A program made the position numbers and the translations under genes. Of a DNA stretch of 46,822 nt, positions 8,976 to 16,932 are shown piece by piece. The stretch comes from DATKLX01 sp035542155 (GTDB lineage Bacteria > Chloroflexota > Anaerolineae > Anaerolineales > Anaerolineaceae). The notes beneath the pieces were generated by a model. That model saw only the letters and a program-made list of their open reading frames with translations, was not told the origin of the DNA and ran no database searches. How positions within the stretch are numbered: the first letter of the stretch is position 1; each line of letters opens with the position of its first letter. The stretch is taken from positions 1-46,822 of the forward strand of contig DATKLX010000162.1 in NCBI GenBank assembly GCA_035542155.1, given 5' to 3'.

Positions 8976-11678
8976 TTACGCCAGGGCATGGAGTTGCTCG
9001 GAGAGCTTCGCGGCCGTTTCCTGGTAGGTAGCCAGCTTCTGACGCTCCTTATCCACCACCTGGGCAGGCGCCTTCCGGGCGAAGGGGCTGGAGAGCAGGC
9101 CTTCCAGACGGGAAATCTGGGACTGGACCTCTTCAAGCTCTTTTTGCAGCCGCTCCCGTTCAGCACTGGTATCTATCAGCCCGGCCAGGGGCAGGAAAAT
9201 CTCCACGCCGGAGACCACCAGCGAGGCCTGCCCGGCCGGTTTCTCATCCAGGGTCGAAACGATCCGCAGCTCGTCTGGATCCAGGAAAGCCAGCGCGGCG
9301 ATTGCTCCAGACTGCTGGAGGATCATCTCACTGCGCTCTCCAGCGACGATCGTCGCCGGGATGCGCTTTCCCGGGGCAACCTTTTTCTCAACCCTCAGGT
9401 TGCGGATCGCGCGGATGATGTCCATTACCAGGCTGAAATCGGCCACCACGTCTTCTTCCCAGGGCTGCACCGGCTCAGGAGCCGGCCAATGGGAGACGAT
9501 TAGAGCCTCTTCCCAGCTCCCCCCGGCAGGTGCGAACAGGTCCGAGTGCGCCTGGGCGGCTCGCTTGAGATGGCCCCACAGCTCCTCGGTCACGAACGGG
9601 GTAAAGGGGTGGAGCAGTCGCAGGCAGGAATCCAGAACGTTGATCAAGGTCTGCGCGGTGTAGAAAGCGCGATCGCCGCCGGCCGCCAGTTGGAGCTTGG
9701 CGATCTCGATATACCAATCGGCGAACTCGCTCCAGAAGAAGTCGTAGATCTGGCGGCCCGCCTCCCCGTACTGGTAGGTGGTGAACAGGCGCTCGACATC
9801 GCGCACCAGCGCCGCCAGACGCGATTGGACCCAGCGGTCGGCGAGGGTCCAATCGGGTTTTCCCACCGGTTGGGCCGGCGCTTGGGGCAGCGAGCCGATG
9901 ACAAAGCGCCCCGCGTTCCAGATCTTATTGGCGAAGTTGCGGTTGGCTTCCACCTTCTTCACGCTGAGATTCATGTCGTTGCCCGGCGTGGAGCCGACCA
10001 GCAGGGTAAAGCGCAGCGCATCGGTCCCCAGCTCATCCATCACCCCCAGCGGGTCGATCACGTTGCCCTTGGATTTGCTCATCTTCTGGCCGTGCTCGTC
10101 GCGGATCAGCCCGTGGAGGTAGACAGTATGGAAAGGCGGTTTCGCGGTGAACTCCAGGCCGGCCATGATCATCCGCGCCACCCAGAAAAAGAGGATGTCA
10201 TAGCCGGTTTCCAGCACCGAGGTGGGGTAAAAATAATCGTAATCGGGGGTTTGCTCGGGCCAACCCAGGGTCGAGAACGGCCACAACCCGGAGGAGAACC
10301 AGGTATCCAGCACGTCCGGGTCCTGTTCGAGCTGCTGGCCGCGGCAGGTGGGACAGGAAGTGGGATCTTCGCGGCTGACGATGGTCGCCCCACAGCTCTG
10401 ACAGTACCAGACCGGGATGCGGTGTCCCCACCAGAGCTGGCGGCTGATGCACCAGTCCTCGATGTTTTCCAGCCAGTTGTAATAGACCTTTGAAAAGCGT
10501 TCGGGGACGATGCGGATGCGCCCGTCGCGCACAGCCGGTAGCGCCGCATCAGCCAGGGGCTGGATGCGCACGAACCACTGGGTGGACACCATCGGCTCGA
10601 CGATCTCTCCGCCGCGCTGCGAACGGGGTACGTTCAGCGTGTAGGGCTGCTCTTTGATCACCAGGCCCAGCTTGGCCATATCCGCCCACAGCTTATTTCG
10701 CGCTTCGAAACGGTCCATTCCGGCGTAGGGACCGCCGTTGGTGTTGACCCGCGCTTCCTCATCCAGAATCGAGATGGTCTCCAGGCCGTGGCGCTGGCCG
10801 ATCTGGTAGTCGTTCGGGTCGTGCCCGGGGGTGATCTTCAGCGCACCGGTGCCGAACTCGCGATCGACGTATTCATCGGCGATCACCGGGATCTCGCGAC
10901 CCAGCACCGGCACGATGACCTTCTCTCCAACGAATTTCTGGTAGCGCTCGTCGTCGGGGTGGATTGCCACCGCCGTATCGCCCAGGATCGTTTCGGGGCG
11001 GGTCGTCGCCACCGGGATGTACTCGCCTGAGCCATCGGCAAGCATATATTTGAAATAGTAGAGGAAACCCGGCTCCTCGGTGTATTCAACCTCCAGATCG
11101 GAAACCGCCGTTTTCAAGCCCGGCGACCAGTTGATCATCCGCGGCCCGCGGTAGATCAGGCCTTTCTCGTACAGGCGCACGAAAGCCTCGCGAACGGCCT
11201 TCGACAGTCCGGGATCGAGGGTGAAGCGCTCGCGGTCCCAATCGCAGGATGCTCCAAGGCGGCGGATCTGGCGGGTGATAATCCCGCCGTACTTCTTCTT
11301 CCAGGCCCAGGTGCGGCGGAGGAACTCATCGCGCCCGATCTGTTCGCGGCGGATGCCTTCCTGGGCAAGCTGCTTTTCTACCTGGAGCTGGGTGGCGATG
11401 CCAGCGTGGTCGCTGCCCGGCACCCAGAGGGTCGAATAGCCTTTCATGCGGTGGTAGCGGATCATCAGGTCTTCCATCGACACGAACATGGCGTGCCCAA
11501 GGTGCAGCTCGCCGGTCACGTTGGGCGGCGGGATGGAAATCACAAACGGTTCTTTGGCAGGGTCAAAATCTGGTTTTTGTGGGTCGTTGGCGGGTTTGAA
11601 GAAACCGTTTTCCTCCCACCACCGGTAGAGCCGCTGTTCGGTCGCCCGAAAATCGTAAGCCTTGGGTAGCGCATTCAT
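8976..11678 (-). CDS. valS: Valyl-tRNA synthetase, bacterial type
   Basis: Charges tRNA-Val; class Ia synthetase of 900 residues. PPPNVTGELHLGHAM holds the HIGH signature and KMSKSKGNVIDP the KMSKS loop. WVPGSDHAGIATQ is typical of bacterial ValRS. The CP1 editing domain is present (VATTRPETILGDTAVAIHPDD). The C-terminus is the coiled-coil arm of bacterial ValRS (ERERLQKELEEVQSQISRLE). It lies 32 bases downstream of the amylase gene, with GGAGA upstream of its ATG, so it is the third gene of the T-box-led operon. A second ValRS of a different lineage is encoded at 13610-16060. Confidence 0.95.
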   Translation of the reverse strand: MNALPKAYDFRATEQRLYRWWEENGFFKPANDPQKPDFDPAKEPFVISIPPPNVTGELHLGHAMFVSMEDLMIRYHRMKGYSTLWVPGSDHAGIATQLQVEKQLAQEGIRREQIGRDEFLRRTWAWKKKYGGIITRQIRRLGASCDWDRERFTLDPGLSKAVREAFVRLYEKGLIYRGPRMINWSPGLKTAVSDLEVEYTEEPGFLYYFKYMLADGSGEYIPVATTRPETILGDTAVAIHPDDERYQKFVGEKVIVPVLGREIPVIADEYVDREFGTGALKITPGHDPNDYQIGQRHGLETISILDEEARVNTNGGPYAGMDRFEARNKLWADMAKLGLVIKEQPYTLNVPRSQRGGEIVEPMVSTQWFVRIQPLADAALPAVRDGRIRIVPERFSKVYYNWLENIEDWCISRQLWWGHRIPVWYCQSCGATIVSREDPTSCPTCRGQQLEQDPDVLDTWFSSGLWPFSTLGWPEQTPDYDYFYPTSVLETGYDILFFWVARMIMAGLEFTAKPPFHTVYLHGLIRDEHGQKMSKSKGNVIDPLGVMDELGTDALRFTLLVGSTPGNDMNLSVKKVEANRNFANKIWNAGRFVIGSLPQAPAQPVGKPDWTLADRWVQSRLAALVRDVERLFTTYQYGEAGRQIYDFFWSEFADWYIEIAKLQLAAGGDRAFYTAQTLINVLDSCLRLLHPFTPFVTEELWGHLKRAAQAHSDLFAPAGGSWEEALIVSHWPAPEPVQPWEEDVVADFSLVMDIIRAIRNLRVEKKVAPGKRIPATIVAGERSEMILQQSGAIAALAFLDPDELRIVSTLDEKPAGQASLVVSGVEIFLPLAGLIDTSAERERLQKELEEVQSQISRLEGLLSSPFARKAPAQVVDKERQKLATYQETAAKLSEQLHALA

Positions 11679-11710
11679 TGTATGAAAAGTATCTCCGATT
11701 CGTTGTTATG

Positions 11711-13579
11711 TTATCTCACATTCTTGAGGACCCGGATCTCAGCCGGCTCGAGGCTCACCGACACGGTACGCACCGCGCCGCGCACCGGGTTGCCCCGTGA
11801 CGAGACCACGAATACATCGTCGGCGGCTTTTTCCAGCACCGGCGGCAGCATGAGCCCAAAGGAGTATTCCCGGTTGCTGTACAGGCACTTGAAGAGGCTT
11901 CCGAGTTGGTTCAATTCGTAATCGACGATCACCTCGCCTGTCCAGGGCTGCTCGAGGTTGGTGTTTGCCACCACCGTGATCTCGACATCGCTGAGGATTC
12001 GCGCGAAGGCGATCACACCGAAGGGGTACTGCGACACGCCAAAATCGATCCCGTTGCCCGAGATGGGACGAATGTACTGCCGTCCGAAACGCAGCGCCGG
12101 ATTTTCCTCACGCAACTGGCTCAACTGCCCAATCACCCTGTAAAACTTGTGGAAGCGGTCGAAGGGGAGGTGCTTGCCCCACAGAGCCTCACGGACGCAT
12201 TCGGGCCGGTTTCCCAGGCCGTGTAAGCCCTGTTCGGTGCCGTAGTAAATGCAGGGGATCCCCTGCAAGGTAAACAGCAAGGCCAGGCCCATCTCCAACT
12301 GGTCATCGTAACGGTGGGGATTGACCGGATCGACGTAATAGAAGCGATTGTTCTGGTCGTGGTTATCCAGGAAGGTGACGAAGTAATCGCCCGGATCCCC
12401 GTGATCGCCGATGATGTTTTTCTCGATCTCGCTGCGGTAGTCGTAGACCCGCTGGAGGACGGAAGGGGGCTGCGATCCCTTGATCACCTGGGGGAGGTAA
12501 AAAAAGAGAGGATAATCGAGAGCAGCATCCACCCCAACCAGCTCCGTTGGGGAGGTCACCTTGCGACCGACATAATCGCTGATTTTGTCTTCCGAGTCGT
12601 AGACCTCGCCGACCATGTAGAAATCGTTTTTGCCAATCGTGTCGGCGAACTCACGCATCGCATCGGCAAATTCCACCGCGAACTCCTGCTCGACGAACTT
12701 GAGCGTGTCGATGCGGAATCCATCCACGTCATAGCGGGCGATAGCGTACTGGTAGGCGCGGATGAGGATTTCGCGCACGGGGTGGTCCACGGCACCATCT
12801 GGCTGGTAGAGCGTATATTCGGTGACCAGATCCTTCAGGGATTCAAAATCGCCGCTCTTCTCGTCAGGTCCTACTCGACCCTGGCGGCGGAAGAACTCAT
12901 TGCGGCGCAACTCAGTGGGCCACACGGCCGCGTCGGGAGCCGGGACCGCGGGCGCTTCGCTCCAATCTGAGCGCGGCTGGCCATTTTCATCGCGCCATTC
13001 GATGGGATACGGCTGGTCACTCCAGGGAGCAGCCGCGCCGAACCCGGGATAGGAAAATACGTCGCCGGTGTGATTGAGGACAATGTCAAAAATGACATAC
13101 ATCCCACGGGCGTGGATCTGATCGACCAAAAGGCGCAGCTCGTTTTCAGCCAGGGTGGGATCCTTCCTGGCTTTCGCCGGGTCCGAGGCAAAGCGAGGAT
13201 CGACGGTCAGGAAATTCTGGATGCCGTAACCGTGGTAGGTATAAGGAGTAAACTGGCAGTTCTTGAAGACCGGCGACAGCCAGATCGCTTTGACGCCCAT
13301 CCCCTGGAGATAATCGAGCTGCGCCCACACCCCACTGAACGTACCGCCCTGAAACTGGTCGCAGGGTTGGTCCCAGGGGTGAAAGGCCGGCTTTCGCACC
13401 GGGTTGTTGAAGCGATCGATCATCAAAAAGTAGATCCACAGGTCGCGCCAATCCCCCGGAGAGGGGAACGGCGTCTGGATCGTCACCGGCTTGATTCCAA
13501 CATTGACTATTCGGTGGGCTGGCTTGCGCGCTGCATCGATCACCTTCTGGATCTCTGGATCGTTTATGGACTGGATCAT
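11711..13579 (-). CDS. GH13 alpha-amylase family glycosidase
   Basis: Cytosolic alpha-glucan hydrolase or transglycosylase; 622 residues, no signal peptide. All GH13 regions are present: DIVLNHTGD (region I), GFRIDTLKFV with the nucleophile Asp (II), MVGEVYD with the acid Glu (III) and FLDNHDQ with the third Asp (IV). The last 130 residues form the beta-sandwich C-domain. The ATG at 13579 has an AAAGGGG ribosome site; an in-frame TTG at 13603 is less likely. It sits between two valyl-tRNA synthetase genes with gaps of about 30 bases on each side, an odd position for a carbohydrate enzyme. Exact specificity is unresolved. Confidence 0.85.
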   Translation of the reverse strand: MIQSINDPEIQKVIDAARKPAHRIVNVGIKPVTIQTPFPSPGDWRDLWIYFLMIDRFNNPVRKPAFHPWDQPCDQFQGGTFSGVWAQLDYLQGMGVKAIWLSPVFKNCQFTPYTYHGYGIQNFLTVDPRFASDPAKARKDPTLAENELRLLVDQIHARGMYVIFDIVLNHTGDVFSYPGFGAAAPWSDQPYPIEWRDENGQPRSDWSEAPAVPAPDAAVWPTELRRNEFFRRQGRVGPDEKSGDFESLKDLVTEYTLYQPDGAVDHPVREILIRAYQYAIARYDVDGFRIDTLKFVEQEFAVEFADAMREFADTIGKNDFYMVGEVYDSEDKISDYVGRKVTSPTELVGVDAALDYPLFFYLPQVIKGSQPPSVLQRVYDYRSEIEKNIIGDHGDPGDYFVTFLDNHDQNNRFYYVDPVNPHRYDDQLEMGLALLFTLQGIPCIYYGTEQGLHGLGNRPECVREALWGKHLPFDRFHKFYRVIGQLSQLREENPALRFGRQYIRPISGNGIDFGVSQYPFGVIAFARILSDVEITVVANTNLEQPWTGEVIVDYELNQLGSLFKCLYSNREYSFGLMLPPVLEKAADDVFVVSSRGNPVRGAVRTVSVSLEPAEIRVLKNVR

Positions 13580-13609
13580 ATTCGAAGCGCCCCTTTCTTC
13601 CAACAGCTT

Positions 13610-16060
13610 CTACTGGACAATGTATACCCGGAGACTGCTCCCTGGCGGGGTGATCTCGAGGCCCTCCGCCCTGGCCGGCAGGATCTCAATCTGCCGGGCG
13701 CGGGTAATGCTTTTCAGGTCTGCGTCCGCCTGGCGGAGCAGGTCGACCGGTTCAGAGGATTCAAGGCATAATTGTACCCGATCCAGCTCGCTGCCGAGGG
13801 GCAGGTTATGCTCGCTCTTGAAACGGCGCACGGCCGAGGCGGCCTGGACGAGCAGCTCGCCGGCCTGCTCGGCGCGTAAATCTCGCCAGGACGGGGTTGG
13901 CTCGGGCCAGGCCGAAACGTGTACAGAGGGGCGGCCTTCCTGGCTGGCAAACAGGCCCAGGTAAACCGCCTCGGTGATATGCGGCAGAACCGGCGCGAAG
14001 AGCTTGACCAGCGCCAGCAGGCACTGGTGGAGGGCTAAGCGCGCCCCGTCTCGCTGCGGGTCTTCTTCGGCATACAGGCGCTGCTTGGCCATTTCCAGGT
14101 AATTATCCGCCAGGTCGTTCCAGAAAAACTGCTCGGCCTCGTTTTTCGCCGCGGCGTACTCGTACTCCTCGAACAGGCCGGTCACCCGCTCGACCAGCCC
14201 CTGCAACCGCGAGAGGATCCAGCGGTCCGCGGGGGAAGCGCAAGCCAGGGCCGCCGGGTCCGGAGTGAACTCGGCCAGGAAGCGCTCGCTAAAGCGGGCT
14301 ACGTTCCACAGCTTGGTCGCCAGGCGCAGTCCGGCTTGCATCTTCTCCTCGTTGATGAGCATATCTTTGCCAAAGCCGCCTCCCGCCGCCCAGTAACGCA
14401 GCGCATCCGCCGAATAGCGCCGAATCATCTCAGCCGGAGCCGCCGGGCCGCCGCCGCGGCTCTTGCTGATCTTGCCCATCCCCTGCGGGGCCAGCCCCCA
14501 CCCCGAGACGGCGATCGTCTTCCAGGGGATCGCCCCGAAGTGGTACCAGGATTTCACGATCGTATAGAACGCCCATGTGCGGATGATCTCGTGGGCCTGC
14601 GGGCGCAGCGCGAACGGGTACACGCGCTGGTAGAGGGCGGGCTCGGCCAGCCAGCGCCCCACGATCTGTGGCGAGAGCGACGAGGTAGCCCAGGTGTCCA
14701 TCACGTCCGTTTCGGGAAGGAAACGGGTGCTGCCGCACGAACAGCGCTCCAGGGGCGGCTGCTGCTCCAGCGGGTCCACCGGGAGCTGGCTCTCCTCCGC
14801 CAGGCGAATCTCGCCGCAGTCCGCGCAGTACCAGAGCGGGAAAGGCACTCCAAAAAAGCGCTGGCGCGAGATGCACCAGTCCCAATGCAGGTTCTCCACC
14901 CATTCGCGGTAGCGCACGCGCATGTGCGCCGGCCGCCACTGGATCTGCTCGCCCGCGGCGAGAAAGTCCGGGCGATGGTCCAGAACGCGCACGAACCACT
15001 GCCTGGTCACGATAAACTCCACCGGCGTGTCGCAGCGCTCGTGCACCCGCACCGATTGGGCCGTTGGCTGGCGCTCGAGGAGCAGGCCGGCGACTTCCAG
15101 GTCCGCTTTGATCGCCTTGCGCGCATCCTTGGTCTCCAGGCCGCTGTACTTCCCTGCCTGTCCGGTCATGCGCCCATCTCGCCCGATGGCGTTGAAAAGC
15201 GGCAGGTGGTGGATGTACCACCATTCCACGTCCACTGTGTCGCCAAAGGTGCAGCACATTACCGCGCCGGCGCCCTTGGTGGGGTTGGCGCGCTCGTCAG
15301 CGAGCACCGGCACCCTGCGCCCGATCAGCGGAACGACCACCTCCTTCCCGGTCCATCCCCGGAAGCGCTCGTCGTCCGGGTGGACGAAAACCGCCGTACA
15401 TGCGGGCAACAGCTCCGGCCGGGTGGTGGCGATGCGCAGGATGTTTTCGCCCTCCCCCTGGAACGCCAGGGTGACCATCTCCCCCTCGCGCTCCAGGTCG
15501 TTCAGTTCGGCCTGGGCAATCGCCGTCTGGCATTCGGGGCACCACAGGGTCGGCGCCTCCTGGCGGTAGATCAGCCCCTTGCGGTACAGCTCGAGGAAAG
15601 AGAGTTGGGCAATCTTGCGCGACTCCGCGTCGATGCTACGATACGAATAGCGCCAGTCCACGGAAAGGCCCAGGCGCTTCCATAGGGCCTGATACTCCTG
15701 CTCGATTTCCGTGCTGATCTCCAGGCATTTTTCGATGAAAGCCTTGCGGCCCACATGGGCGGCGGTGATCCCATAGCGCTTTTCCACCAGGCGCTCGGTG
15801 GGCAGGCCGTTATCGTCGAAACCCATCGGGTAGAAGACCTGGTAGCCGCGCATTCGGAAAAAACGCGCCATAAAATCGGTCTGCGAGTAGGAATAGACGT
15901 GGCCCAGGTGGAGATTCCCCGAAACCGTGGGCGGCGGCGTATCGACCGAATAGACTTTTCCACGAGCCTGGGGGTCAAACTGGAAAATCCCCTGGCTCTG
16001 CCAGCGTGCTTGCAGCCCGGTTTCCACCTGCTCTGCCTGGTATTCTTTGGATAGTGCCAT
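13610..16060 (-). CDS. Valyl-tRNA synthetase, archaeal type (second copy)
   Basis: Class Ia synthetase, 816 residues, judged ValRS by overall pattern. HIGH is in TPPPTVSGNLHLGHVYSYSQ, followed by FYPMGFDDNGLPTE, where bacterial ValRS has GSDHAGIATQ; this DDNGLPTE form marks the archaeal/Rickettsia-type ValRS (family knowledge). The KMSKS loop reads GKISKSRGG. The editing domain has RIATTRPELLPACTAVFVHPDD. The C-terminal coiled-coil arm of the bacterial type is absent. The start at 16060 has GGAGG five bases upstream; the longer frame runs into the leader RNA. The preceding T-box has a GUC (Val) specifier, which supports the assignment. Confidence 0.9.
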   Translation of the reverse strand: MALSKEYQAEQVETGLQARWQSQGIFQFDPQARGKVYSVDTPPPTVSGNLHLGHVYSYSQTDFMARFFRMRGYQVFYPMGFDDNGLPTERLVEKRYGITAAHVGRKAFIEKCLEISTEIEQEYQALWKRLGLSVDWRYSYRSIDAESRKIAQLSFLELYRKGLIYRQEAPTLWCPECQTAIAQAELNDLEREGEMVTLAFQGEGENILRIATTRPELLPACTAVFVHPDDERFRGWTGKEVVVPLIGRRVPVLADERANPTKGAGAVMCCTFGDTVDVEWWYIHHLPLFNAIGRDGRMTGQAGKYSGLETKDARKAIKADLEVAGLLLERQPTAQSVRVHERCDTPVEFIVTRQWFVRVLDHRPDFLAAGEQIQWRPAHMRVRYREWVENLHWDWCISRQRFFGVPFPLWYCADCGEIRLAEESQLPVDPLEQQPPLERCSCGSTRFLPETDVMDTWATSSLSPQIVGRWLAEPALYQRVYPFALRPQAHEIIRTWAFYTIVKSWYHFGAIPWKTIAVSGWGLAPQGMGKISKSRGGGPAAPAEMIRRYSADALRYWAAGGGFGKDMLINEEKMQAGLRLATKLWNVARFSERFLAEFTPDPAALACASPADRWILSRLQGLVERVTGLFEEYEYAAAKNEAEQFFWNDLADNYLEMAKQRLYAEEDPQRDGARLALHQCLLALVKLFAPVLPHITEAVYLGLFASQEGRPSVHVSAWPEPTPSWRDLRAEQAGELLVQAASAVRRFKSEHNLPLGSELDRVQLCLESSEPVDLLRQADADLKSITRARQIEILPARAEGLEITPPGSSLRVYIVQ

Positions 16061-16090
16061 TCGGCCCTCCATTTCTGGCGGGTTAATAAC

Positions 16091-16376
16091 AAAAATCCTT
16101 TCGTCCTTGAGGACGAAAGGGAAAAACGCCTTCCGCGGTACCACCTCGCTTCGCCGGCCTGCGCCGGCGCTCTCGTTTCCCGACCACCATCGGGACATCG
16201 CGCTAACGGGCTTACCCGTGCCAGTCTACTTTTTTCGCTGCGGCGAAAATTTCTTTGGCAGTACCTTCAGGCGACTTCAGCGGCGGGGTCCTGGGGAGGC
16301 TTTCAGCCTGCGGCGCTCCTTCTCTGGCAAGGCATCGAACGCTTACTCCTCCTGAAGAGGAACAATCTCGATTGTG
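16091..16376 (-). ncRNA. T-box leader (valine specifier) of the ValRS operon
   Basis: tRNA-sensing riboswitch. On the minus strand the T-box sequence AGGTGGTACCGCGG is at 16133-16146. It is followed by the terminator stem CCTTTCGTCC-TCAA-GGACGAAAGG (16097-16120) and ATTTTT (16091-16096). Upstream lie Stem I elements: CCAGAGAAGGAGCG, an AGGCTGAAAGCCT hairpin, and CTGAAGTCGCCTGAA, where GTC at 16273-16275 is the likely specifier codon for valine (GCC, alanine, is the next triplet). Uncharged tRNA-Val should pair with the T-box and prevent termination. The transcript start is inferred from the promoter at 16382-16410. Confidence 0.92.
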
Positions 16377-16381
16377 AAGCA

Positions 16382-16410
16382 ATTATACCAGCCCCTCACA
16401 GGGATGTCAA
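16382..16410 (-). promoter_or_regulatory. Sigma-70 promoter of the T-box/ValRS operon
   Basis: Perfect consensus on the minus strand: TTGACA, 17 bases, TATAAT. It is placed directly before the T-box leader and downstream of the phosphatase stop codon. Confidence 0.9.
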
Positions 16411-16427
16411 TCGAACCATAATTATAT

Positions 16428-16931
16428 TTATGCTTCCCTGGGAAGACCTTCTTCGGCCAGTGATTCCGCGGTCCGCAGGATATTTTCGAACCCCGCGCAC
16501 AATCGCCCGGCAATATCTTCCGCCGAGGCCTCGTACTCTTCGAGGGCCGAGCCAAACGGATCGTGGATGTCCTCAGCCGGGCCCCCCGCGATTTCGCTGA
16601 GAAGGAAGACCTTGTGCGCCAGAGCAGGGAACTCAACCCGCAGCGCCTCTTTGTGGCCGCGCTCCATCACCAGGACCAGGCCGGCCGCGCGCAGCATTCC
16701 CTCAGTGACCACCCGCGAGCGGTGCTGGCTCAGGTCCAGTCCGCGTTTGTTGAGCGCCAGCTGCGCGTTTTTCGAAGCTGGAAAGCCCTCTTGCGCCCAG
16801 GTCCCCGCAGATTCGACCCGCCAGGCTTCATCCAGCCCGGCCTCGCGAAGCTGCTCCTGGAACAGTACCTCGGCCATCGGCGAGCGGCACAGGTTCGCGG
16901 TGCACACGAATAAAATGGTTCTCATTGCCAT
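16428..16931 (-). CDS. Low-molecular-weight protein tyrosine phosphatase / arsenate reductase family
   Basis: 167 residues. The N-terminal P-loop LFVCTANLCRSPMAE is CX5R with the nucleophile Cys. IHDPFG near residue 125 is the DP motif carrying the general acid of LMW-PTPs. HRSRVVTEGMLRAAGLVLVME also fits this fold. Bacterial members dephosphorylate protein tyrosine or arginine, and some act as arsenate reductases; the sequence does not decide. The start ATG (or a second ATG two codons on) is one base after the stop of the NB-ARC/WD40 gene, so it is translationally linked to that signalling protein. Confidence 0.85.
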   Translation of the reverse strand: MAMRTILFVCTANLCRSPMAEVLFQEQLREAGLDEAWRVESAGTWAQEGFPASKNAQLALNKRGLDLSQHRSRVVTEGMLRAAGLVLVMERGHKEALRVEFPALAHKVFLLSEIAGGPAEDIHDPFGSALEEYEASAEDIAGRLCAGFENILRTAESLAEEGLPREA

Positions 16932-16932
16932 A

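Noticed and set aside
14336..15685. 449-codon plus-strand ORF opposite the second ValRS
   Set aside because: Shadow frame in GC-rich coding DNA, with Arg/His-rich composition and no recognisable motif.
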